Below the pieces are notes generated by a model. The model saw nothing but the letters and a program-made list of their open reading frames with translations. It did not search any database and had not been told where the DNA came from. Position numbers and translations under genes: made by a program. 64,000 bases of DNA from Pagrus major. Lineage: Eukaryota; Chordata; Actinopteri; Spariformes; Sparidae. The DNA lies in NCBI RefSeq assembly GCF_040436345.1, contig NC_133215.1, positions 24,231,806 through 24,295,805 of the forward strand, given 5' to 3'. Positions 12,631 to 25,600 of this stretch are shown piece after piece; within the stretch, counting starts at the first letter, position 1; each line of letters begins with the position of its first letter.

Positions 12631-15600
12631 ACTTAAAGCTTGACGAACTGGTTATTGGCCTCCAGGGGGCAGAAATATTCCAAAACAACCTCACACCAAG
12701 AAAATCCAGATATGCTATGGTAGGTGTAACAGCTAACGACGGTACCATTCAATTACCTCGTTCAGAAACAGAGCAACACCAGCAGATAGAGGACACATTT
12801 GAGGGACAAAGAACACTAATCACTTAACCTAACCTTGTTTCTGAGGCTCGACTGAAAGCCAGACTCTAAAATAAGCCCTCCCTGCCCCTGCAAGTGCTTA
12901 CAATGCCCTTGCTTTTTACCTCATACTGTAGTGACGTTGTCACACTTCACACACATGGTGAGGCAGACACGCAGAGAGCACGGAGAGGACCAAGGGGAGC
13001 TTAAATTGCTGCATCTCCCATCAATTAATCAAGACGCTGGAGCCCGTGTCCAGTCAACACACTCTGGCACAACCATCCATCACCTTGTTTATGGCCTAGA
13101 AAGGCTTGGAAACAACAACAGCACGAGAATGCTCACACACACATACACACACACTGTCGCTGTTGTCCTCCAACTGTCCACCATCACTACAGTATAATTT
13201 TGTTTATTTTTTTGTGTGCGTTTGATTTATACTCTCTTGGTTTTTAGGACAGTAGTTGGCCATTTTTGCTCTTGACCCAAATGTACTGTACGATTGTTTC
13301 GAGGTTGAGTATGAGCAAAAATATTCCCCTCTCCCGGTGTAGCTTCACATCTCTCTTTCTTTATAAATCCCTGACCACCCCATGAGGCAATGAGAAAGTT
13401 GAGTTTTCCAAATCTGCATTAAACTATTATGATTTTAACAACATTTCGTTCTGCGCCTCTGTGGACACTTTGCACTTTTAATAGCACAGTATTCAAACAG
13501 CCAGGTGGTAATCTGGCACCACGTACTGTTCCGTCCCTTTGTGCAATGTGATCTGATCTTATTGTTGTTTGTTCAGTCTTTGTTAGTCTCACAACAGGAG
13601 CTCAAAGTGTTGTTTTTTTCTTTAATTGTCCACATGTCAGCATGTGGCCTCATTCCAAGTAATGAGTTACCACGAGTGTGTGCCAAAAGAGAAAAAGTTA
13701 CTAGTTTATGCCTCGTGCCACTGCAGTGAACACACTGTGAATACACTGTGAATACACTGATGGTGTGGCAACCTATGAAACACACAAACAATTACAATGA
13801 AGGCCATTCGAAAACCGCATTAGCATTTTATACCAAAATATGTATGGCAGAGCTCCACAGGGACTGCATGCCATTCAAAAAGGGCAAATTAACATAGCAC
13901 TGCTGTCACATGAAAACACAGCTGTGGTTCTGTTTTTCTTGCTCTCTTCATAAATTCAGGCATCTATTTTAGAATATTTTGACGTAAATACAATTGTAAC
14001 ATATATGAAATTGATAATTTACAGAAAGGATAAAGATTTTGGAGCTAAAAACCTTTTGTAGTACCAGTACGGTGGGCAGCAGTCCACCCTTACACACCAA
14101 AACACTGTACCAGTGAAGTGCATGAGCCTAAAGAAATCACTCCTTACTCTGGTCTAAAGTTAGGGCGACGCAACTCGTGACATTTTCTCAGCCCAGACGG
14201 GAGGTGGAGGGGATGGTGTGTCACAATGAAGCAGAGAAGGTGCACCAAATACCGGACACGGCAGGCAGGAAGTGCAATTCATGAAGCTGATTCTCAAACA
14301 CAGCAGACGAGGAACAGGCATACATGAAGAAACATCACGAAAACACAACAGATGACTCGACAAAGATCAAACTAAAGACTGGAAATGTATACAATCTAAA
14401 TTAACGAGGGGGGTGAGGTGCAGGTGGAGAGAGGTGAAGAAAACAGGTGAGGGTAATAAGTGGAAAAACACTAAAAACAGGGGGGAAGGAGCTGATGGGG
14501 GGGGACACTGGGAACAAGGCTGGGCTAATGATGGAGATGCAAAGGGGGTGTGGAGGGAGAGTAGACGGGAGGAACACAGGGAACAGGTTGGGCAAATAGA
14601 CAGGTACAAGACAGGTGTGGAGGGAAAATCCGGTTAATGAGGAGCACAAGAAAACAGGAGGGAAAACAGAACACTGGAAACAGGACGAAAGACACCACAA
14701 AAACCTAGAAAACACATATACAATGAAATTAAAATGACAGGACCATGAAATCGTAGTGGAGTTGCAAGCAAGGGAGCACAGCATTTCAACTTTTGTAAGC
14801 CGACACCAGTGGCTATTTTTAGGGAGCCCTTGAGACAATTTCCAGCTGTGTTTGTGACGACCACAAAACATGTATTTTAAGCCCAGACCGGATCTTTTCC
14901 CAACTGGGTTAGTATTTCTAGTTCACCTCCCTCTATTTGTGCAAATGGCCATTGTGGAAATACTTACCTGCATCAGATCTGCTGAATCTGTTGCCCCGGG
15001 ACAAAGAGGAGCTGATATTGAAATACAGCACACTATTGGATGCTGAACTTCTGCCTGACGGCGCTGCTGCAGTCAAATGAAAGGTGGATTATGTCACAGG
15101 ACAGCATCTTAGTACTGCTGTGCCATTTCTGGAGGCAGGCTGTAGCAAAAAGGCAGCGATTTAGGTGTCTGCATCAGTAGATCCTCGGTGAATGGGTTTT
15201 TGAAATCCTTTTGAAATCCTTTTGAATGCTGCATTCTAAGTTACCTGCCATTAGTGGCATAGCATTAGACCTATTTTCTGGATTGGAACCTGAGTGCTTG
15301 AATTGTCTGTGATATTTCTGCTAATACTAGTCTCTTTAATCTTATTTTTCCATAAACAAAGGGTAAAAAGTGTACAGTCTCTCATTTAGCAGTCACCTCT
15401 GTACATAAAGGACAGTTGTGCTGACAAAGCCAGCTGTCTCACCACATGGCCCCTATACCACCTCTGATTCATGAAGTATCAGCTGCCGAGGATATATAAG
15501 GGACATGTATCAAATCCCGTTCATTGTGATGTAATATGCAAGCCAGCAAAATGTCAGCTGAAAGCCACGGGGACACGGGCACTTTGAAGCTTTGAATTGT

Positions 15601-16322
15601 CTGAAGTACACGGAGAAAGATTATTCAGAGGATGAACCACGTGTGCAGCGGCAGCCAAAAACATCCTTTGAGGTCTGATGCGTGGAAAAACCGTTAATCA
15701 CACAATCATACATTAACACACAGCTGACTATCACAACCGTAGGACCAGCGAGGGACCAAAAATGTTGAAAATTATTTCTGTGCACATTTACACAGAAATG
15801 CCTCAATTAGAATGAACTACTTTATGTAATTTCAAAGGTGGAATATTGTCCCTAAATGCTCCATCGTATTATTTTACATACATTCTTTGTACGCATGCTC
15901 ACTCAGTAGTGTCTGTAAACTTCATCTGTGTACATGTTGTCTAATAACTGCAGGAGAAAGAAGAAATGTTCTTCAATAGAAAGCAAAGCAGGCCGGACAT
16001 GCAAAGCGAAATGCAAAAACGTTTGGTCACGCCTGCTTTAGTCACCACAAACATGGATGGAGACGTCCTAACTTCTGTCAAAGTTTCACCAGTTTTTAGT
16101 CACAACAAACAAATCTTAATTGTCTCAAGGGCTCCTGAAAAGTATCCAGTGGTGACACACTTACAGATGTTGAAGCACTGTGGTCACTTGTCAAATAAAA
16201 GCCTTTAGTTTCACACGTAGATACAGCCAGAGGACTGGCAGCCTGCTCAAATTCTGCTTTTGATCTATGTTGTTGCATTTGTTCACATCATCAGTGGATT
16301 ACTTTAATATATGAACATCATA
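12631..16322. other. Gene-free stretch
   Basis: No gene was recognised. The purine-rich plus strand between about 14400 and 14760 (AACAGG, GGAGGG and GAAAACAGG motifs) resembles a low-complexity dispersed repeat. It explains the long minus-strand open frame there, which is rich in Pro, Ser and Phe and not protein-like. Confidence 0.4.
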
Positions 16323-16395
16323 TAACCCAGGTGGGACTCGAACCCACAATCCCCAGCTCCGGAGGCTGATGCCTTATCCATTAGGCCACTGGGTC
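16323..16395 (-). tRNA. tRNA-Arg, anticodon CCG
   Basis: The 73-nt minus-strand cloverleaf has the acceptor stem GACCCAG/CTGGGTT (with a terminal G-U pair) and discriminator A. Its D-arm carries the A-box TGGCCTAATGG. The anticodon loop reads CTCCGGA (anticodon CCG), and the T-arm GTGGG-TTCGAGT-CCCAC contains the B-box GGTTCGAGTCC. It is nearly identical to vertebrate tRNA-Arg(CCG) genes as I know them. There is no intron and no encoded CCA, so it does not look like a retrocopy. No TTTT terminator is seen for about 125 nt downstream on its strand, which is unusual for a pol III gene. Confidence 0.93.
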
Positions 16396-17286
16396 TATTT
16401 TCCCCTTCATTGTCTGTCAATTCATCCGTACCATTGTCCACTGCAATTAATTAACGTTCTGCTGCCTGATCTGTCTTTCACATAACACATTTTAGGCAAC
16501 GACTATTTGCTTTCTGAGACACTGTTTTAACAGTAGATAATTTACAAGTTCTGTTCTTCAAATGAACCCTCCCCATGGCTGACTAGGGGAACACACTGCA
16601 TTGATCTTTGCTCCTCTGCTCGTGAAGATAATTTCACAAATGTCCTTGAAGCCGAGCTGAGAGGGTTAAACTCAACATCCTTGCTTAACCGTATGTACGT
16701 CCCTGCTCTCATCCTGTTCCCTTGCAGACAAAGGATTCATACATCACCCCTTGGTGCTTGTGTGATCCACTTTACTTTTTTAGAAAAATCAGAAGCAACT
16801 TTTGTGGTTCTTGATCTGAAAATGTGACTCAACACTATGCAATTTTAAAAATATGTGGTGTGATGTGATGTTATAGTAGTGAAAACGATTTAACGTGAGC
16901 ATTTCAACCTCTCTGTGATGGTGACGTGATGTCCTGTTGATGACTATAAAATTTCAAATGTCTTTGTCTCTAACGCAGAGGCAGAGTATTAATATTTTAA
17001 ATTACAGATTACAATATTAATGATTTCACAGCAGCTGCTTTAAAGCTGTATTGTCAACAACGTTTCCTCTTCACTGTGGGTCATATTCCTCCATGTGAAG
17101 GGCACACTGGCCTCTGTCAGGCCATTCTGTGAAGTCAGAGGGGAGGAGTCGTTAGCTTTGGATATTAGTCGGCTGTCCATCATCCCTGCTGCACTCTGAG
17201 GTCCCCAGAGACACTGAAAGAGGGAAAAGCAGGAGGCAAAGGGAGGAAAAGAAGGAGGGAGGGGAGGCGAAGGGATTGCATGTAAT

Positions 17287-17294
17287 TGTGTGTT

Positions 17295-17327
<33 letters not shown>
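17287..17327. repeat. GT microsatellite, interrupted
   Basis: GT dinucleotide run with TTTG and GCGAG interruptions. Confidence 0.85.
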
Positions 17328-17430
17328 CCATCAACCCGTAGAGGACCTCTGAAGTCCCAGACAGAGGGAGGTGTGTACTGCTGCAATGCGTAAAGGCATC
17401 ACAGCTTCACGGCTTCATGCAGGGAGCAGA

Positions 17431-17504
17431 CTGACTGACTGAAAGGCTGAATAAGTGACTGACCGACTGACTTGCTGGCTGGCTGACTGACTGACTGACT
17501 GACT
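17431..17504. repeat. CTGA tetranucleotide repeat, imperfect
   Basis: Imperfect CTGA units with interruptions (GAAAGG, CTTGCTGG), ending in about five perfect units. Confidence 0.85.
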
Positions 17505-19049
17505 CAAGGATTTACAGTGCGCTATATAAATGCCATACGACTGAATAGCTCGCAGAATAATTGAATACCGAGCTGACTTTATGGGCTTTTCAGGTAAGTC
17601 CCACATCTTCCAACCACCACAGGTGATGCCATCGTGCATGTCGACATGAGAATTAACTGTGCACGGATAAAACTAGAATAACACAGTGACCTGGTGTGTA
17701 TTTAATATTAAACCATTAAATTGAGCCATCTGATGAGAAAGAATGATTATTGCCACATTTATGTTAGTTCATCCTTAACTTTACAGTACATTTATTGCTC
17801 CTCAAAGCAATCCAAGGCCCAATGCCATTTCCAGTATTTACCCCTACCCTTCATTTTCGAGTGCCCCCTTGCCCCTCAGAACAGAGTTACAGGAGGAAGT
17901 GATTGCAATCTCCCCCTATGAAGTAGGACAACCCTACAAGATCCTCATATATCATCAGTTGACATCGATGACTTTTACGTAAACAGGCACGACCGGACAT
18001 TTCGTCTTCAGCTGTAGCGATTTCTCTTGTGTTACTTAATTCATTCACAACTTCACGCTTTAATCAAGCCATCAAATAAAACAAAACATTGCCTTGCCAC
18101 TATAGTGATTTTTAACACTGTGCTCCTACTTTCCTAATTTCGCTGGACTATAGCTAAATTTCAAACATCTTGTGCCATCGAAGGGGGGATTGCAATATTG
18201 AAATCTGTAAAAATGTTGAACTGTCATGCTCAAACAATGTAACGTTAGCTAGCTAGCTAGTTAGCTACCAAGATATCAGAAAACTAGTAGTGGTTGCTTT
18301 ATGCTCGTCATTAAGAAAAGGACAATAATACATTGAAACATAGCCTTAACACTTAGCCCTAATACCCCTCTATCCCAACAACCCCAGGTAGAAAAGCACA
18401 AAACAGAGGGGTAGGGCTAAGAAGAAGGAGCAAGGGGTGTAATTGATGTTTGAGAATTGTGATTCCAGTCATTCCTCTTCTCTTACTCTCATACCTGCAA
18501 ATTTACTTGGAACATCGTGGTGTCCCAACGCAAAACTGCACTCAGTGAAGCGTTGTGTCCTTTTCTACACTGTCAGTCAAAGCTGCTGAAGGGAATGACA
18601 GACAACATCTCCTGTGTAGTCATTTATTCTCATTTAGATGCATTAAGCTGATAACATTTTGAAATAATGGAAGATATTTTTCACATCTGAGACAGCTGTA
18701 TTCCATCACCACCAAGTTTTGCTACATAAGATTTAGCTTTTTGTCATCATAAAGCGTGAAAGGTTTTTGTGTGTGGACATTTTTGCAAAGGATTCTTTCA
18801 TTTAAATGGGTTTTGTTCGTGTGTATTCATCATGTTCATTGTGACGTCACCAACACTTGCACACTCCAGACAGTTTGGAGTAAATGTCCAAACTAATTTC
18901 AAGGAAAAGTCCAGTCTTAGTTGTACAGAAGTCCATTTCAGCCAGTTAAAGAAAAAGAAAATCACAGAAACTTAGCCTTGATGAAAGAAAAAAATATTAC
19001 CACAGTAAATTATCATTTCAAGGTCCAAATAAAAATTATAAGACTGAAT

Positions 19050-19175
19050 TTTCATATCATAATTTTAACTTTTTATTTCATAATAATGACTTTCTAATCT
19101 CGTAATTTCAACTTTTTCATCTCAAAATGTATTACTTTTTATCTCTTAATTTCTGCTTTTTATTTCTTAGCTTAG
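19050..19175. repeat. Degenerate tandem repeat, about 22-nt period
   Basis: Successive copies of a motif like CTTTTTATCTCATAATTTCAA, each diverged by a few bases. The array is AT-rich and has no coding content. Confidence 0.6.
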
Positions 19176-21778
19176 TTTTCCTCATATTTTTTAATTTTGT
19201 TAACTGCTTTGGCCTCCGTGTACCTGTCACAGAGACTGTTTCTCTAAATTCTTAACTGGGGAATGAGTCAGACATTATTGTCTTTGGAAAGATTTTATCC
19301 ATCCCAGGTCTACAGATACTGTCATAACCTTACACAGCGGCATACAGACTTTTCGCTCAATTCAATATTAGAATCACAGGTTTTCGCTTAAGTGTGATAT
19401 CAGAGGTTGCCATATTGCGGTGTCAAAAGATCACTCGCTCCCTGAGGTCCAACAGCAGGCCGAAGAGGTGGTGAAGGAAGCATCTCAGTGTGAAGACTGG
19501 AAACACTCCAGAGTGAAGAGACGATGCTTGCTTGTGTTTTTAAAACACATACAAGTGAGATGTTACTGTATATGCTTAGCTAGATTTCCTTACTTTGCCT
19601 TAATAAGTGGGACAGGAAGGAAAGGAAGGGCACAGCTTAAGGAGCTTGAGTCATAGCACGGTTACAGTGCAGCAGGTATGTCTGTGCCGTCTGTCGATGG
19701 AAAAACACAACCAGGGCTGGACCTCTCTCTAAATGCAGGTGCTCCAGACTCAAAGCAAGTTTGTGTCCTCACTGTAACCCCAGTGGTCCAGTCACTGGAT
19801 TGTACTGTCCACACATTTTGACTGCAGGGTATGAGCAGTACTAATTCTCTCCCTGCCTTCACTCTCCCCTGTATCTTCCCCCTGTACCTGTCTGAAATAG
19901 GAATAAAATACTGCAGGAGGCTGGGCCCCCCACTCTCCTCTACAAAAACACTTGGAAAGCATCCAGAGCGGAGCGCATCGTGCCCTAGAAAGCTTGTGCA
20001 GTAGAACTGTCACGGAGCAATGCAGGGAAGAGAGGAACGTGACAGGACGGTGGGAGCTGGATTCACGCCCACCACACAAGCAAATATGAGCATGAAGGTA
20101 GTGCAGTGGACGGCAGCAGCAGTGATTTTGATTTCTCTGACTTGATTTAAGATACAGTTTTTGTATAAAACCTGCAGCCTTGAAACAGATGGGACTGCTC
20201 TGCTCTAGTAACCCAAAGTAGCTGACAAAAAAAGCTACTGTGACTGATAAACAGATTAAACTCACTCCTCTATACCCATCTGAAGGAAGACTAAAGACAC
20301 ACATTTTAAGAACTCATGTAATCTGTCCCTAGATGCACTTATTTCCCTGAATATAGCTCTAATAATTCTTTCACAGAGACATGATGGCAGTTTTATTGGA
20401 CACAATAAAATGCAGAGGCAGACTGAACAATCAACTGGCTCTCTTCAATCTTCACACAAATAGACTGTACATGTTCCAATTCTTCCCATTAACCTCTGTG
20501 TAGAGCAGATCCATTGTCAGGCGACCTTTGTTGTCATAGTAGCAAAAACAAACACGCTTTTAATGTTGCGCTGTAAAGAATTTCACCTTTTTTTTACAGT
20601 GTATCTACTGTAATTTATTTTTTATTGCATATTACTGTATACTGGATTACACTATACTGCATTAACTGTTGTTTTACCTGCAAAGGATGAATATTAAACA
20701 GTATTTTATAATTATTAGGAGATACTGTAGATAGTGTTGTAAAGCCACAGTAAATTTACAGCAATTCATTACAGTGTGGAGGTGGTCACAGAGGGACAGC
20801 TCCCAACTCCAGCACTCTCTGTGACGACTCAATTGATGAAAAAATGCGAGAAATGAGAAAAGAAAAGAGAAAAGAAAGAGGAAAAGAGCGCTTACACTTT
20901 AAGTGTTAAGTCGTGTTATTTGTACTTGGCTGGAACAATAATTCACATGATCAGTGGTTTTGACACACAGCTTTAACTAGCTCAAATGACAAAATTGTGT
21001 CACAAATTTAAAATTACGTTTTGTCAAATTGCAAGCTATCTAAGCTCGCTCAGCTGTGAATGCTTACTTTAGCTTATCGTCATAGGGTGATACACTCCTG
21101 TCACACACCCCCCATTGAGTAACAAAGGAAGCATGGAGAGTTGGACCTGGCCCAAAGAGTCGTGTTCGCCTGCAGAGACAAACTGCACTGGAGGCAGTTT
21201 CCTGCAGAGCACCTCTGACAGGTCGGCCCTGTCCAAACAGATGCTCCTTTGAGGTAAACGAGCAGAGGTGATTGTCGTTTGCACACAAGGTGCTGAACAG
21301 ATCAAGGTTGTCTGCGCTTTTATTCCACAAGAGGAAAAACAATTTTGTACAATCAGTGATAAAAGCGAAAAGCGTGAAAATAAGACACATCTTGTGATAT
21401 TGTTGCGAGGTTTGTTGACATTAAATCTGTCCTATTAGAGGGAAGGTTTGGTGTTCTGTTAATTCTGCAGAGCAACTGGAAGCTTGGCAGCAAAAAGGAA
21501 AGATGACTTTTAGCTTTTGAGCCCAAATCTTATCTTTCATGGCTATTGGATGGAGACAAATGAGACAGGACTTTTTTTTTCACCTAAAATAAAAGCACAC
21601 TTAAAGTGTCCAACCTGGTTTTGTCTGAACTGATGGTGGAGTAGACAAGCTGGACAGACTGCAGAGCTGAACAGACTTCTGATTTAGGTGAGAAAAGAAA
21701 ACGTAGAAGAGCCAGCCTGGAGAGTGATGCATGAGATATGAGACCCACCACCGCCAGCTTTTAGAGTGCTTCTCCGTG

Positions 21779-21864
21779 TTTGTGTATGTGTTTGTGTCTG
21801 TGTGTGTATGTGTATGTGTGTGTGCATCTAAGCGTATATGAATATGAGTGTGTGTGTGTGTGTG
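21779..21864. repeat. GT-rich microsatellite
   Basis: Long imperfect GT run with TATG and TTTG variants. Confidence 0.85.
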
Positions 21865-21934
21865 CCCTGACCAAGGGAGCATCAAAGAAAGAGCCAACAA
21901 GTTTAGAAAGAGCACAGAAAAGAGACACAGGAAA

Positions 21935-21990
21935 GTGTGTGTGTGTGTTTGTGTGTCTGTGTGTGTGTGTGTGTGTGTTTGTGTGCGCGC
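21935..21990. repeat. GT microsatellite
   Basis: GT run with TTTG and TCTG interruptions, ending in GCGCGCG. Confidence 0.85.
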
Positions 21991-22266
21991 GTACGTTTGT
22001 TGGCTGTTCTGTGAAGTCATCCTAATTAATAGCCGAGAGTGTTTGGCTGAAAGCGGTGTTCCTTAAATTAGAAAACCCTCTGTTGTCCAACTTGGCGGGA
22101 TAAACTAGTCACATTAGCACCCATATTCCTGAGACTCATTATAATGAGATGTTAAATATCTTTGCAGAGTGCTTTCATAAACAAAATGATACAAATTACT
22201 ATTCATGAAAAGAATACGCAACAATGAAAATGTTATTTTATAAGGTTATTATTTACAACAAACTGG

Positions 22267-22333
<67 letters not shown>

Positions 22334-22360
22334 CATCTATCCATCTATCTATCTATCTAT
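22267..22360. repeat. ATCT tetranucleotide microsatellite, about 23 units
   Basis: Nearly perfect ATCT array with two ATCC variants near its right end. It is long enough to be highly polymorphic. Confidence 0.97.
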
Positions 22361-22432
22361 ACCTGAAGGCTCTTATATATCAGTGAAAAGGAGGCTCTGG
22401 ATCAGCAATACACATAATGGGCACAGGTAACT

Positions 22433-22438
<6 letters not shown>

Positions 22439-22475
<37 letters not shown>
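22439..22475. repeat. GT microsatellite
   Basis: Uninterrupted GT run soon after the ATCT array. Confidence 0.95.
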
Positions 22476-22478
<3 letters not shown>

Positions 22479-22662
22479 CTGATTAACGTAGACCTCGGTG
22501 CAGTGATCAATATTCAGCGGGTCACAGTTAGTGGCTTCATGAGGCGCAACCATCCCAGGGCCTTTTCATCCCTTGGTGATAAAGATTGCGCTGACAGAGC
22601 AGTCTTGCAGTAACCACCAATGGCTCGTGTCCAATGAGAAAGGGTGTGTCAATGTGTGCCCA

Positions 22663-22694
22663 TGTGTGTGTGATGTGTGTGTGTGTGTGTGTGT
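22663..22694. repeat. GT microsatellite
   Basis: GT run with one GATG interruption. Confidence 0.9.
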
Positions 22695-25600
22695 CCCATA
22701 TGTCCATTGCCATAGGATGAAAGAGAGGGAGTGAGCGAGCAAGGAAAAGCATTTGATTTCTTGCCGTATTGAGCGCTGAAGCTATGACTATGACTATTCT
22801 CTCATCTTTTAGTTTACAGTTATGTCGGCTGGCAAACATACGATGGTGAAGATTTAGTGAGGTGTGGTTGGATGGAGGCACCATTTTGATGTAATAAACA
22901 GTGATGCAATCGGGAACTTAAGGGAGGATTCCTGTATGTTCAAAGCCCTTTTTGAGCCCTATATTTACATGTTTTGTTGTGAAAATGAATCATACTTACC
23001 AAAAGGTTTGGAGGCGTCCGGTAGATTGCCTCAGCAGGCAGCAATGACACGGCTGCAATGTAAACCTCTGGGGCAACTACTGCGTTGTCTATTCTTCTTC
23101 TATACTATACCAAGGCAGACTTTTTGATTTTCCCTCCTTCTGGTGTTTCCCTGTGGTGTTACCGTTGGCACTGCTGCTGCAAAGACAGTGTTAGCAATAT
23201 GGCTACTGCTAACTGCCTGTCTACCGTCCAAAGAAAAGAACAACGGTAAAAATCACAATTTAAACTACAAACCCTTATCTCAGTGCTATGGAAATGTAAG
23301 TAATACATCCAGTTGTATTAAGTGAGATTTTAATTTATTATTTTTACTTGAAATTTAGTATTTTTGTCTTGCGTTCTTACTACTTTTACTAAAATGATCT
23401 TTATATTTCCTCCACTGCTGGGGCTGGCAGATGGTCAAACATGGTGATTGAATAGACGGATGGAAAAATCACTTCTGTGCTTCTTCGCTCTGGATGTATG
23501 TTGGACCCTGGGGAAACAAGAAATGGCAGGTTTTATGGGGAGAGAAACACTCACTACCAAAAATACCAACAATGATTGGGACTATAATAGCTTTGAGGTA
23601 GCAATCTGAAAATAACCTTTTGTGTTGGTGCCGCTATCGCAAAGGCAGCTGCATTTTCCTCGGAGTAGCAACTACCACCAACACAGGACAAAACATGAGT
23701 TTATTCATTCATTTAGTTGTAAAGGAGACCTGAAGGCAGATAGAAATGGTACCAGTCAGCCTTCATTTTTTTCCCATGAGATTTCTTGCCCGGTGCAGAC
23801 AGCATAGTGAAAGCAAGGTTTATAGGGAACCAATCTAAACGCTGCTGGTGTCATGACTCTAAAGCCTTTTATTCCTTCATAATGATACATCAAAACAAAA
23901 AACGTGTCTATTGCCGGCTTAAATGTGTTAAAAACACAATATTGTGGACAGATGAGAACATGCCGAGGAGACTCCCTCCGTCTCTCCTTAGTAACTCCCT
24001 TCTTCCAGAAGACAATGATTCAGTGTTTATTGATTATGTTTTGTGTCTCATCCTGTAGACGCACCCACACACAGAAACACACACTCACACGCAAACACAC
24101 ACAAACTGCTGATAGCACGCTTTCCAGTGCAGCGGAGATCTGCGAATACATTACATGTACTCTCGGAGGGGTCCATGCATATTTGATGACTATAAAAAGG
24201 TAAGGCTGGGGGAGAGTTATGATGGCCCTCTTGCTCGTTCTCAGTACAGTACACTCTCTACCTGAGAAAACTGTGCATCATTATTTCTAACAGCCCACAA
24301 ATTTTAATTACAAACAGCACAGTGAGAATTTTCCCGTTTCCCTGGCCGAAAAACACATTTACGACAAAACAAGCAGCAGCCATTACGTTCCTTGGTCATC
24401 CAGCAAAGATGGTTAAACAAGTCATTCATGTCAGCAGTTTTGCTTAACACCCTTTGGCTATACTTGTCTGTTCTTATAATTTCTTCCTGCTCTTATTTAA
24501 AGTTTCAACCTCAAACAACTACAGGTGAACTACTGTGTCAGTGTTTCATCTATTTAACGAATCTGTCCAGACTGAAAGCTTTTTCTCCTGCTCTGTATTA
24601 CTCTGTCTGCTCCGGCTGAAAACGCCCATACAGCCTCTCCCTGCTTTACATGTGACTTTGCAGATATGATGTGTGCCCTTGAAAGAGACCTTGGCTTGCA
24701 TTGCAGTCATGGCAATGAGAGCAGCACTCTGGTCACACTGCTGCCCCCCTGTGGACAACATGTAGGAGTACATCGAGTTCTTTGCATGGTATGATGGTAA
24801 TACAGTTTGTTCATATGGGTGGAGGGAATTCCCTGAGAGATGATGTTGTAAATTATAAATCATCAGTTATTGGCTCGAGGTATGCTGGTATACAAGCTGT
24901 TTAAACTGTCCACTCTGCAATGAAAAACTGTCTCTGAATGAGGAATTGATGTACAAAATACTATTAATGGTAATACAGATGGCATCCTTCAATAAAGAAG
25001 TGAAACACACACTGGGTTGGTTTTTAAACAGCCAGTTTCATATCTTCATAACTGTCCTGGTCTGATACTAGAACTAGAAAACACTATGTAAGCCTAAAAA
25101 AATAAGATGGAGTCAGACATGTACATGGGAAGTGGGGGTGCTGAGGGGGCTGCAGCACTCCCCAAAAACTCAGCTCAACAACTCACAAAGTTGAGAGATT
25201 TTATAAGGGTGTCTGGGGAATTTTCTGTCTTTTATATTGGTATTTTTAAACGTTTACTAACTTGTGGTACAAAATATTTTGTGCTGTACATCCTTTATGC
25301 ATGTGGCCAATTACATACTAAACATTCAGCCACAAAATGAACAGTATTGTGATTTTTTCATAGCATTGATTCTTGGAGAATGGCAGCATCTGAAGTCTCT
25401 CTACAGCAAAACTCCCCACTGAAAAACAGCTTACTAAAAATGTCATTGTGTAACATACTTTACTCATAGCAGCAAAACACCCAAATGCCAAACTGCTCCA
25501 AAGGGACAAAAACGTTGCTATCTGCGGTCTGTCTTACTTTGCTTTGTATTGTGAAACTTGATCAGTTTTCCCCTGAGGGATCATTAAAGTTTCTTTTCTC

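Larger units (their letters stand above)
16396..22266. other. Gene-free stretch with microsatellites
   Basis: No protein-like frame or RNA gene was recognised. The longest open frame (170 codons, minus, 19792-20304) has no recognisable domain. ACTGTAA-rich sequence at about 20590-20780 resembles decayed short dispersed elements. Confidence 0.4.

Noticed and set aside
14401-14871. 156-codon minus-strand open frame rich in Pro, Ser, Leu and Phe
   Set aside because: It is produced by a purine-rich low-complexity plus strand. No family similarity.
18240-18270. GCTAGCTAGCTAG palindromic run, considered as a regulatory site
   Set aside because: Short simple repeat of a kind scattered through the window (for example near 47280). 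No specific function can be argued.
19792-20304. 170-codon minus-strand open frame
   Set aside because: No recognisable domain, Cys/His-rich erratic composition, no splice-supported neighbours. It is likely chance.
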